In this document: piece after piece, positions 26,336-36,189 of the stretch
Layout of the letters: every line of letters starts with the position of its first letter
Numbering within the stretch: position 1 is the stretch's first letter
NCBI GenBank assembly: GCA_021613375.1
Contig: CM038706.1
Coordinates: 18,605,366 to 18,669,365 of the forward strand
Length of the DNA: 64,000 bases
Direction: 5' to 3'
From: Megaleporinus macrocephalus
Lineage: Eukaryota; Chordata; Actinopteri; Characiformes; Anostomidae
Notes under the pieces: generated by a model
Databases searched by the model: none
Told to the model about the DNA's origin: nothing
The model's input: the letters and a program-made list of their open reading frames with translations, nothing else
Translations under genes and position numbers: made by a program

Positions 26336-26350
26336 GGTCTTACTTGGGAA
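26336..26350 (-). other. probable splice donor 16 nt after the CD2 stop
   Basis: After the TGA at 26360-26362 the minus strand reads gttcccaa followed by gtaagacc, a good donor ending the exon at 26344. Between here and the CD3 acceptor at 25978 there is no AATAAA or ATTAAA on the minus strand. This suggests that the CD2 exon is spliced onto the CD3 exon, which then serves as its 3' UTR. A stop this close to the junction would not normally trigger nonsense-mediated decay. Confidence 0.6.
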
Positions 26351-26359
26351 CATTTGCCC

Positions 26360-28186
26360 TCAGAAAGCTGTGGAACTTCCAGATTCTGATTCAGCATCTG
26401 AAGTTGCTGCAGCACCTGAGCCACTGCCAGATGTTAAAGCATCTTCATCCACCTCCGTGATGGGTGAAAGCCCTCCAAATGCCTCGTCTGAGCTTTCAGT
26501 CATGCTGGCTTCTGTGGCGTAAGGACTCCCTGCATAAGGGCTCTGATCTCCTCCGCTTCCAGAAGCTGAGGCACTTGATCTTTGTGACACTGCTCCATCA
26601 CTCAGTTCACCTGAAGATTCTTTACTCTCTTCTGTAGCCTCATCTTCGTCCTCTTCCGCTTCATCCTCCTCCTCCTCCTCTTCTGATCCCTCCAGCTCCT
26701 CCTCGCTTTCCTCCTCTATGGTGTCCTGGGAGGAACGAGTGATGATGGATTTGCGGGAGCGACGGCTTCCCCCTGCCGATCTGGAGCTGGTGGAACTTCT
26801 CTCACTGCCACTCATTGAGACGGCATCCGATCCAGCATCTTCTGAACCGGACATTTCCTCAGATCCACTCTGCATAGAGCTTCCTGATTCTAACTTACTA
26901 CTGCCCACGCTTCCAGACATGGACTTCTGTGAGGACCTCAGAGAAGACCGAGCCGATGATGCTTGGGACCCTACAGAGCTGCCACCAGAGCCACTTCCGC
27001 TTTCTGAGGCACTAGCGCTGGATCTGGCAGAACCAGAGGCAGTGCCACTAGCACTGCTCCGTGCACTTGATTTTTCTGAAGATCCTTCGCTGGCTTCAGT
27101 GCGTGAGGATTTCATGGACGAGCGAGCAGAAGACATCTCTGATGCAGACCCTGAAGCTTTGGATTTGGATTCCGTACTTTTGTCTTCATCTTCCTCAGAT
27201 TCTTCATCTGAATCTTTTTCAGTAGCGGAGCTCCTCTCTACGCTGGATTCTTCCTCTGTTCCTGATTTTTCAGTCCCAGATTCTTTTTCAGTTCCAGAGG
27301 CCTTTCCTGACCCTGACTCCTCCTCAGAACCTGATTCCTCCTCTGAGCCTGACTCCTTCTCAGTCGCAGACTCAGACTCTTTTTCGGTTCCAGACTTTTC
27401 CGTTCCCGACTTTGATTTGCTCTCTTCATCAGAATCCTCTGGTTCTTCTGGCTCAGACTCAGAGTCAACAGTGCTTTCGTTAGCATCGTCTCTGTCCAGA
27501 TCCACCTTCAGGTAATCTTTATCATCAGTGGAAGCTGCAACACTGCTTCTTTCTGATGATTCATCTTCTTCTGAGCCTTTCTTCTTGCTCTCCGCTTCGG
27601 ACCCGCTCCCGCTCCCGCTAGCTTCAGGCTCGCTCACACTGATGGACACTTTGGATTTTCTCTCCTCTTTCTCAGATTCAGCTGTAGACTCATCCTTCTC
27701 ACTGGCAGAGCTTCGGCTGATGCTACTCTGGGACTTCCGCCGGATTTGCAGTTTTCTACCTATATTGATCCGTTTCAGGACCTTTCCTAGTCGGGCTCTA
27801 GCTGAGGACAGGCTGCCATCAACAGAGCCAGTCGGGCTTGGTCCCCCTGTCAGACTCTCTTGACTGCCAATGCGACGTGCAGATGTCAGCTTGGCATAGT
27901 CTTTGTCCTTCCTGCCCTTCCCAAACATCATCGGGAAGATCTTGGCCTTCTTCCAAGGTGAGGTGTGAGGCTGCTCCAATTTTTTCCCTCCAGCAAGAAG
28001 CTTACTGAGTTTCATGACGGATTTCAGTTTCTTCGCAGCCGTGGACTCCTCTGCTTCTGCCTCTGCTTCGACTTCACCAGGAGCTTCTGGCTCTGCTGGT
28101 TCAATTTCATCCTCTGGAGGGAAGTCCCTGAATCCCACACGTTTACCGCGCCCACGCCCTCGCCCACCTCTACCTCTGCCCCGACC
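26360..28186 (-). CDS. pcdh15: pcdh15 alternative tail exon CD2 (Ser/Glu-rich, 608 aa)
   Basis: A single 1.83-kb open exon encodes a 608-residue cytoplasmic tail that I assign to CD2. The phase-0 start after ctcaatccag opens with an Arg-Gly box (GRGRGRGGRGRGRGKR). An acidic/Pro hinge (PPEDEIEPAEPEAPGE) and a basic KKLKSVMKLSKLLAGGKK segment follow. The block SPWKKAKIFPMMFGKG parallels the mammalian WKRARIFPMIF motif. DDKDYLKVDLD then NESTVDSE parallels EDKDYLKLTLD then ESTVESE. Most of the remainder is Ser/Glu/Lys low complexity with repeated SGTEKES- and SGSEEES-like units and SSARSS runs. The C-terminus is SGSSTAF, a possible class I-like PDZ ligand (T at -2). From knowledge of mouse, CD2 is the tail needed for hair-cell tip links. 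Low complexity means only the motif blocks, not the acidic bulk, support orthology. Confidence 0.9.
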   Translation of the reverse strand, partial: GRGRGRGGRGRGRGKRVGFRDFPPEDEIEPAEPEAPGEVEAEAEAEESTAAKKLKSVMKLSKLLAGGKKLEQPHTSPWKKAKIFPMMFGKGRKDKDYAKLTSARRIGSQESLTGGPSPTGSVDGSLSSARARLGKVLKRINIGRKLQIRRKSQSSISRSSASEKDESTAESEKEERKSKVSISVSEPEASGSGSGSEAESKKKGSEEDESSERSSVAASTDDKDYLKVDLDRDDANESTVDSESEPEEPEDSDEESKSKSGTEKSGTEKESESATEKESGSEEESGSEEESGSGKASGTEKESGTEKSGTEEESSVERSSATEKDSDEESEEDEDKSTESKSKASGSASEMSSARSSMKSSRTEASEGSSEKSSARSSASGTASGSARSSASASESGSGSGGSSVGSQASSARSSLRSSQKSMSGSVGSSKLESGSSMQSGSEEMSGSEDAGSDAVSMSGSERSSTSSRSAGGSRRSRKSIITRSSQDTIEEESEEELEGSEEEEEEDEAEEDEDEATEESKESSGELSDGAVSQRSSASASGSGGDQSPYAGSPYATEASMTESSDEAFGGLSPITEVDEDALTSGSGSGAAATSDAESESGSSTAF

Positions 28187-28595
28187 CTGGATTGAGAGAA
28201 TTTCCTTTAAAACAATTCCATCAGTTTAATCTGCACTAAATTTCGTGTTTTCCAATGTGTACATCGTGACCACATGCATGTTTACTTGTCTGTACTTTCA
28301 AAATGTGCTATATTGGTAAGCTAGATTTTCTGTGTGTGGAAATGACATGCACATTAGAATAAAGTCAATAAATAACTTTAGTCAGTGTATATTTAACCTT
28401 GCTCCAGATCAAGCAGATTATATCATTTTATAAGGTCTAGCCGAATCTTCCTCTAACACTTTCAGTACCAGATCCACACTAATACACATTATGAAAAATC
28501 AATTCATAAAAGTAAAATTTACACTGGATTGAATTTACATCAGCCTCATTACTTTAACTCTTTGATCTGACAGTAATAAAAACGTGCGATATTAC

Positions 28596-28713
28596 CTCTG
28601 GGCCATAGGGACTGTAGTAGTAACCATCATCCTCCATGATGGCCTCTCCATATTCATCGTACATGGGAGAAATCAGCCTCCTGCGGCTCCCGTACGGAGG
28701 ATATCCATCATAT
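28596..28713 (-). CDS. pcdh15: pcdh15 joint exon preceding CD2 and CD3 tails
   Basis: This 118-nt exon encodes YDGYPPYGSRRRLIS, then PMYDEYGEAIMEDDG, then YYYSPYGPE. The YGSRRRL core followed by an EEYGE-like acidic, Tyr-rich stretch matches the segment found at the start of the mammalian CD2 and CD3 tails. The acceptor is ccctctttaag before ATATGATGG, and the donor is CCAGAG followed by gtaata. It enters in phase 2: AT from 57408-57530 plus A gives Ile, so ELGDSK-I-YDGY is read through without a stop. It leaves in phase 0, matching the phase-0 starts of both following tail exons. It is therefore used in CD2 and CD3 messages but not in CD1. Confidence 0.92.
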
Positions 28714-29165
28714 CTTAAAGAGGGAACATGAGAGCACAATAAAACACAGACTGAGCATTCAGCTTACTAAAATACTTATTTAAACATATCATTGCTGTCC
28801 AGTAAAAAAACAAATATCTCCATTATTTCTTGTGATTTTTACATAATGTGAACTCTACAGTTCTTCTTTACATTGTGTCAAAATTTAATGATGACTGTAT
28901 AAATAAAAATGATTCAAAACTGCTTTAAAAAACACCTTTCAATTACCTTACATTCAAATAAAGTAGGTTTTTGTGCTCTTCTGTGAAGGTATCATTTTGG
29001 AGATTTTTGGAGGTTTGTCTTTGGACAGTGAAGATGTATAAATGTAAAAGTAATACATGTTTAACTGTAGGTGCTCGTTTCACTAATGAGCTCTCTTAAG
29101 AAGAAGATTATAGATGAACTTCCGGGAAAAATGGAACCTATAGACAAAACCTAGTTTTCTTTCCA
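28714..29165 (-). other. pcdh15 intron upstream of the joint exon, unremarkable part
   Basis: AT-rich intron sequence without repeats or exon-like segments that I can support. Confidence 0.5.
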
Positions 29166-29168
29166 GTC

Positions 29169-29486
29169 GTGGGGGGCAGTCGTGGCCTGAAGGTTAGGGA
29201 TCCGGCCTTGTGACCGGAAGGTCACCGGTTCGATCCCCGGGACCGGCAAGTCATGACTGTAGTGCCCTTGAGCAAGGCACCTAACCCCAACTGCTCCCCG
29301 GGCGCCGTGGATAAGGGCTGCCCACCGCTCCGGGCACGTGTGCTCACCGCCCCCTAGTGTGTATGTTCACTAGTGTGTGTATATGTGGGTGTTTCACTGC
29401 ACGGATGGGTTAAATGCGGAGGTCAAATTCCGCTGTGTGTAAACACATGTGGCTAATCGTAGTTCTACGTTCTACGTTCTACGTTA
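29169..29486 (+). mobile_element. tRNA-derived SINE
   Basis: A tRNA-like head has a box A-like region (cagtcgtggcctgaaggtta) and a clear box B (ccggttcgatccccgg). A tRNA-unrelated body follows (gtgcccttgagcaaggcacc, accgctccgggcacgtgtgc, tttcactgcacggatgggtt, aaatgcggaggtcaaattcc) and the tail is repeated ttctacg units. It sits in the intron, antisense to pcdh15. It is well preserved compared with the copy at 5895-6165, so insertion was more recent. Confidence 0.88.
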
Positions 29487-29942
29487 AGGAGACGCTCTTG
29501 CTCTCTAAATAGCCATGGATCTCGGTTAGTCTGGGTCACTGTGAAAAGCTCAGGTTTTATAAAACTATTATGCAGCAGAAGTGTAGATTTTATTTTTAGT
29601 CAAAAGCAGAATGTTTCTTTCAGTTTAGTTTTGTATAGTATTGTATCTGTACAGCCATATCACAGTAACACATGAGAATAGAAGATGAGAAATTCCTACA
29701 TTTGAAAGGTAATCAAGTGCTTCTACCTAAAGAGGTAAAGGTTATAATGACAGTTCTGCAATTAATTTGTATAATGAAAGTTATTTATGACAGTTGTGCA
29801 ATGAACAACTTAAAAATAAGGACTGTCTAATATGAGAAAAATATAGAAAAGAGGGCTCTGTTATGACAGATTTTAAAACTACTTGAAAAACTAAAAAAAA
29901 AGTGATTTTGTTTAACGTTTTACAAGCTACAGCAAATCCAAT

Positions 29943-31150
29943 TAAAGGTGTCATAGAATGAAAAATTGTATTTCACTGGGCATAATTAGTTAATTAATAA
30001 GGATTTTTAATTAATTAATAAGGATTTTAATAAGCCTTGGTACATATAACAGACATACTGTGAACCTTAAACACTGTTCACATACAAATCCTACATTTAC
30101 AAAAGAGGGCAGTAAACAGAACAAATACAAAATCCTACATGATTATGTAAATAGAACTTATTAATATTTACATGCCCAAATTTGCATACATATGCCCACG
30201 TTGTATTCCAGTGAAACAACAGTTACAGAGCAACTGAAATGAAAACCGTAGACTGTGCAGAAAAGTACCGTTCCACATTCTGAAGGGGATGTTGGCACTT
30301 TCCCAGTCGACAGTCATGGTTGATGTTCATCTTCAAACGAGGTGAAAGTTGATTTGCTATTCACCAGCTTCTCAAGCTAATGTTCTGTTCCACCTTGGAC
30401 GGATGCCAGAATGTAACCATTTAAGATGGAACAAAAAATTCACAAAACAAGCTGGCGAATAGGAAGCCAACTTTAGTTCCCACATGTTTAAAAAGATCTT
30501 AGACAACTTTCATTTAAAGTTGTTAGTTGTTCTCACTCTGAACAGTTACTCAAGTCTGGGACAACATTAAGCAGCTTTACTCAGTGTTTGACACTGAAGA
30601 GATTAATAAGGGAGACACTTCCACCTTTATTAGCATCACAGCCCCAAGGGGAGCCTGCTGTATGAATTTATCCACTTTGTGACAGTTAAAGCAGATTATA
30701 GAAAATCGAAAGTTTCACAGTGAGTACCAACTTTAATTTATTTTGTGTTGATGTTCAGATCAAAAGCAAGTAGTTCGAATAGCTTACGGTAACTACTAGC
30801 AAGCTCCAAGCAACTATCATTAAAACTGATAATTAAATAGTATGATGACCAGCTAATTTACACAAAGGGTCATTTTATTTTCCTGCCTGTGTCTATTTCA
30901 ACATGTTGCTTATGTGTGATCATTGTGGTTTTTCACTGTAAACCAGCCAATCAGAGCAGAGCTCATCAAATTATTCATGAGCTCACCAAAAAACAACTTA
31001 TTTTATTCAAGGGCTAAATCATAGGGATGTAAATGGGCATGTTAAAACACATCTGGGTATTTTTAACCCTGACCAGTGTCACATACCTTCTATGTAGACC
31101 TCAGTGAACAAATTAGAATACTACATAAATGCAATCTAAGGCACCTTTAA
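29943..31150. mobile_element. TIR element of the TTAAAGGTGNCATAGAATG type
   Basis: The left end attaaaggtgtcatagaatg and right end cattctaagg-type (actually gcaatctaaggcaccttta) are imperfect inverted repeats about 1.2 kb apart. The interior shares blocks with 5447-7000 in opposite orientation. No transposase frame is present. Its class is unknown to me. Confidence 0.5.
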
Positions 31151-31154
31151 ACAG

Positions 31155-32533
31155 GACTAATTAAGTTATCTTTTAAAAACACTTGCTGTTGGTTAGTCTA
31201 CTTTAAAAAGTGCAAATATCTGCAACATCCAGAAAAGCATACTGCACTGTAATGATAACACTATAATAAATCATTGTCTAATGGACCACCTGTCCCACTT
31301 GGCATCAAGGCATCAAGCTATTAATATGTTTACATATTGTCGTTGTCCAAAGAAAAACATGTATCTCAAATTTTTACAATTTAATTTTTTTGACATCATA
31401 TGAACACAACAGCTGCTGTTTACATTGTATTAACCCTTTATGTCGAATTGACCAATGGAAATGCTTCAAAATAACTTCTGAGGACTTGCATTAAAAGTTT
31501 TTGCCTCTGTAAAGTTGCAATTTTGGAGATTTTTCTTTGGACAGTGACAATATATTTCTGACATTTTACCCCATAATATATAGATAAATATGTGTACATA
31601 TTAGCATATATTTAAACATTAAAAACATTGCACATATATTTTTATATAAACAAAAATATTTATATTATATTTTATTTCTATATAGACTGATATAAATAAA
31701 AAAACTACCTGGACTTTTCTGGAATGCTTTGTTCTTGCTAACAAATTTATGGTATCCTGAATATCCACCCCTCTTTGAAAGTTTTTAATGTTTCATCACT
31801 GTCTAAAGCACTTCTGGGTAGATCTCAAAAGAAAGGTTCCACATATTTAGCAAATGTTCAAAGTTTTGCATTCTACGATAAGTTGCTTGAGATATATAAA
31901 TCATAAAGTACACCAACAACACCTGTGCACAAGGGTACTGAGGTTAAAGTGTATTATCTGTAGTGTGCTGATGAGAGCTTAGTCTCAGAGCACCTCAGTG
32001 GCCATCAGAATCCATCTGTGCCACTTTACTGCACGAACACAGCATATGCGTGAGACTAATTACTCAGGGCTAGGTAACAAGGGAAGCCAAAGGGAGATCA
32101 AGTGCAGTGAGGAATGGAGTCGAATTTCAGGTTTTGAAATGCTGGCTAGCGAAGGAGGCTCAGATCCTAATGAATCCACCTGGCTTAACTGAGGAAAGAT
32201 GCGGGATGCTGATGGTGCGTTAAGCCTTTCATCTTGTCAAAGTATTCACGTCCTCCCTGAGCGGCTGACACTAAACCTTAAACATACCGTTCAGCGCACA
32301 ACGTTTGCTCAGCATCTGTTCTCATGGCGATGGCGCCGAGTTCCCTCCATTCACCATATGGGCTGGTATAAGTGCCACTGCTAGTTGAACACCCACTCGC
32401 CTCTGTCTCCCATTCTCTCTCTTTCTCTGTCTGTCTGCCACCTTCTCTGTGTTTGTACATCATGAGATGCTCTTTTGTTGTTGTGTGTTCTCAAAAATCT
32501 GTTCTCAGCTTTCAAACTGTTAGCCAAGTCAGC

Positions 32534-32566
<33 letters not shown>

Positions 32567-33795
32567 TCTCTCTCACTCTCTCTCTCTCTCTTTCTCTCTC
32601 TCTGAGGGGCAGATATCATCATGGGCTCAGGTGCCCTGTTCAAGCCTGCGTAATTGAACACATTTGGAGGAAGAGAACAGAGCAAACATAAAGGATGAGG
32701 AATTACAGACGGGTAGAACAAAGAAGGAAATGAACAGAGGGTGCGATGGCATAACACATAAACTCTGCTCGTACAATTGGTAATTTCTTGTACTTGCTAT
32801 GCCATTCCCTGAGGGGCTCTTGGGACTGGAAATGCCATGAACTGTACTAATAATGGTTCCGAAAGAAATCAACTGTATGCTATTCCCCCACTTAGTGTCA
32901 CTGTGGTGTCGTAAAGAATTAGTCATATTATATAATGCATAATCATAAAATTCTATAAATGACTGGAAATTATTAACACCACTTAGTATTTATGATTTTT
33001 ATTCATTTTCCTCTGTAGTTTTAGCCTGAAGCCCACCAGCACTGCAATGACTCAGCTGTTGCAGACCTCTCAAATACAATTTTAGAAGGCACGAAGTTCA
33101 ACTGATGGCTCTTTTGATAAAAGTAAAGTTATTTCCAGCTTTTGACACGGTGAATTTGCTTATCACTGAAGTATACTGACTCTCCATTAAGCCAAACGCA
33201 GAAGAGATGGCGTCAATCCCAGTAATATCAGTACTGTTAGTACTAGAGAATACCTCCAGCAGTTTGCATTGGGCAGTGCTTGTGAGAGAGCTATAGATAA
33301 ATCAATGAGCAGCAAACTATCAAAAACAACAGCACAGCGGGAGCTACAGTTACCCCCCAAACAAGCTGTAGTTAAGCAGAATGGCTACAGCCACAGAGGA
33401 GTGAGAACATGCAGAGTCTGTTGCTGTAGCATGGGTGAATAAAATTAAAAACCATATTCACTAAATGGAAAATGTATTATTTCAATGCTGTATTCACCTG
33501 ATAATAATAATATTTCTTAATTATTTCTGAATTATTTCTGTGTTGATAATGATTGAACCACAAGAGATATTGCAAATATGATTTTATCAATCGATTTTTG
33601 AGACAATTTTGGTCTTCTTTGACATGTTAGATGACCACCTTCCCATTGGACAAGCTTGCCCTTGATCCAATATGGTGGCTTTCAAGACGGTGGCCATGTT
33701 CAGGACATAGCCTGAAAGATAGGCCCCCTCACCCATTACTTGCTCAGGTATTCAGATTTTCCCTTTTTGTTCTGAGATAAAAGGGTGTCCAGAGA
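31155..33795 (-). other. pcdh15 intron, no exon recognised
   Basis: AT-rich intron. 31555-31700 is very AT-rich. A (TC)n tract lies at 32540-32604 in the middle of a C/T-rich patch. No splice-bounded conserved frame was found. Confidence 0.5.
32540..32604. repeat. (TC)n microsatellite
   Basis: Imperfect tctctgtctctctc-type run with about 25 TC units and single interruptions. Confidence 0.8.
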
Positions 33796-33796
33796 C

Positions 33797-33798
<2 letters not shown>

Positions 33799-33874
<76 letters not shown>
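33799..33874. repeat. (TA)n microsatellite
   Basis: About 38 uninterrupted TA units in the intron. Confidence 0.95.
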
Positions 33875-33877
<3 letters not shown>

Positions 33878-33879
33878 CT

Positions 33880-35430
33880 CTAATTAATTCTGTCACTAAA
33901 GACACCAGTCTTGTCTTGATTTATTAACTACATTTGGAGTAAGGGAGAAACTACATACATTTAACTTAAATCTAAAAACACCAGAAAGACCACTGAGACA
34001 GGTGCACACTAGAGTGTTTAACAGAATTAGTTTAACCAGGCCAGTCCTAATTTCAGTAAAGGTGCCACATAGTTCTAAAAACTCAAAATGTAGAATAGTT
34101 AGCATGAATTCAAATGAATGGTCTTCTCAAACTACTGAACCACAATCCTTCTCCTTCTATGGTGAAGCACAGCAAGCATTTTCATTTGAACACAAAGCAG
34201 TCTAGGGAGCACTGGGTCATTTCAAACCATAATTTCTCTCTCTCATAGTGGCAGAGCAGACATCAACAACCATGTGAAACTGTAGGTAATTAGTTGGCAG
34301 TGCTCTCACTGCCATCACTGTGCGCTGCCCTCCTTGGCTTTGCAGCAGCTGGTGATGCAGGGAGCGCTGTTCGAGAGGCTACGCTTGTTTAATGCACAGC
34401 AAGCTGCACCAGAAATGTGAGCTAATGGACTACGCTTCCATATGTAGCCTAAATTTAATGACAGGAATTTTACTGGCCCCGTGTTAAGCTCACATCTCTA
34501 GCGACTGACTAGCTTTGATGATCACACAGCTGCACCAAATCCCACAGAGGGCTGCTGAAGAACAGGCCATACAGAAAATGCACTCCTTTTACAGTTCTGT
34601 TTCCACTACAGGTACTTTTTTTAAAACCTCCTGAGAATCCTCCTTCTTGTTGTGTACTAGCGGTGTCACATATAAAGACAGCAGTGCTCGTTGAGGGGAT
34701 TTTTGTAGAACACAAAAATAACAGAAAAGTACATGTACAACTGAATCTTGGGTTCAGTTTAAAATGTGGCTCTTACTTTCCGGCTGAACTGAGAGCAGGA
34801 GTGACTTTATAGCCTGACTAAAGAAAAAAATTCACCACTCCTCGGCCGTAGAAAGCTATAAATATTCCTCTGGAGTTATATGGTTCACCAGTTTCAAATT
34901 GAAACTGTGAAAACTGTTTTCTCCTAGCTACAGTAACCAACACTTTTAAGTGATGTCTTCACAAAAAGCAGGTATTTGGACATGCACTACAACAGCACAC
35001 CAAGGTGTTCCCAAACACTTAGAGAACTGCCCAGCTCTAGCTAGCTTTCTTCTATCATCATTTCAAACAACTTGAGTAATTAACTATCTAAGAAAGCAAA
35101 AAGTTAGCTTCTTATTCATCAGCTTCTTATTTGAATGTTCCTTAGGGGCCAGAACCTAAGTTCAACTATTTAAGATAACAATCAGTTAATCTAAGTTAAC
35201 AATCAGAAGCTAACTTTAGCTTTGTAGGTTTACCAAACCAGTTTTTTTTCCAGCAGCAGCTAACAGTATTTAAGAAATATCATAGATAGAACTACAGAAA
35301 TAAATTCTGGTATCACACATTATATAACATGAAATCTATTGTATTCAATTCACAGTGTGTATCATCTTATGACCCTAAAATAAAAAAAATATATAGTGAT
35401 TGCTTTTTAGAATCTGGTCATAACACAAAA
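33880..35430 (-). other. pcdh15 intron, no exon recognised
   Basis: Mixed intronic sequence. No conserved frame, RNA gene or clear repeat was recognised. Confidence 0.45.
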
Positions 35431-35432
35431 AC

Positions 35433-35434
<2 letters not shown>

Positions 35435-35503
<69 letters not shown>
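35435..35503. repeat. (CA)n microsatellite
   Basis: About 34 uninterrupted CA units. Confidence 0.95.
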
Positions 35504-35505
<2 letters not shown>

Positions 35506-35762
35506 GTACAGTGTACAGTATAAAATACTCTTTTTGATTTCTTCACAGATGCACACTGACTTTGCAATGAACTCACCCTTGATCATAGTTATAGTAGTCT
35601 TGTGCATAGTAATCTTGCCCGGGGTCAATACCCGACTCCATGGAGAGTGCCTAAACCAAGAGCAAATAATTGAGTATTGCATACAATGTTACAACAAGAA
35701 AAAGCTGCTTCGTTTAGAAACAGTGGCAAGAATTCCATCACAGGGGTTCAAAATGAACCCAG

Positions 35763-35849
35763 TACATTCCTATTCAAAAGTTTGGAATCTGTGTTTATAA
35801 TAATGTAATTTTGTTGGAGATAATTTAAAAAGATATATTTTATCCTATA

Positions 35850-35929
<80 letters not shown>

Positions 35930-36186
35930 ACACTTTCATTTTTACTTTTAAGTCAATGGAACCTTTTTTGCCAAGTAAACTTTTGGCCAATTCTTTTGGT
36001 CAATCCATCATTAAATGATTTTTTAAATTATATTTAAAAAACTGAAAACAATAAAAGAAAAGAGAGATTTGTTGATTTCAGCATCTAGCTTATAATATTT
36101 AGGTGTACACTGTATAAGGCTTTAGAAAAAATACATTTAAAAAACTGATTAGGACAAACAATTCCAAACTTTTGAACAGTTGCATG
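35763..36186. mobile_element. Tc1/mariner-like MITE containing a (TA)n run
   Basis: The left end acattcctattcaaaagttt and right end aaacttttgaacagttgcat are imperfect inverted repeats of the common fish type CNNTTCAAAAGTTTGG. A (TA)n microsatellite of about 35 units sits inside at 35856-35926. There is no transposase. Confidence 0.7.
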
Positions 36187-36189
36187 GGA

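Noticed and set aside
26718..27515. 265-codon open frame on the + strand
   Set aside because: It is antisense to the Ser/Glu codons of CD2. The codon composition of the true frame keeps the opposite strand open. Its acidic Leu/Ser/Asp translation matches no family.
29190..29255. Genuine tRNA gene
   Set aside because: Box A/B-like sequence is present, but the cloverleaf is degenerate and continues directly into a SINE body and repeated tail.
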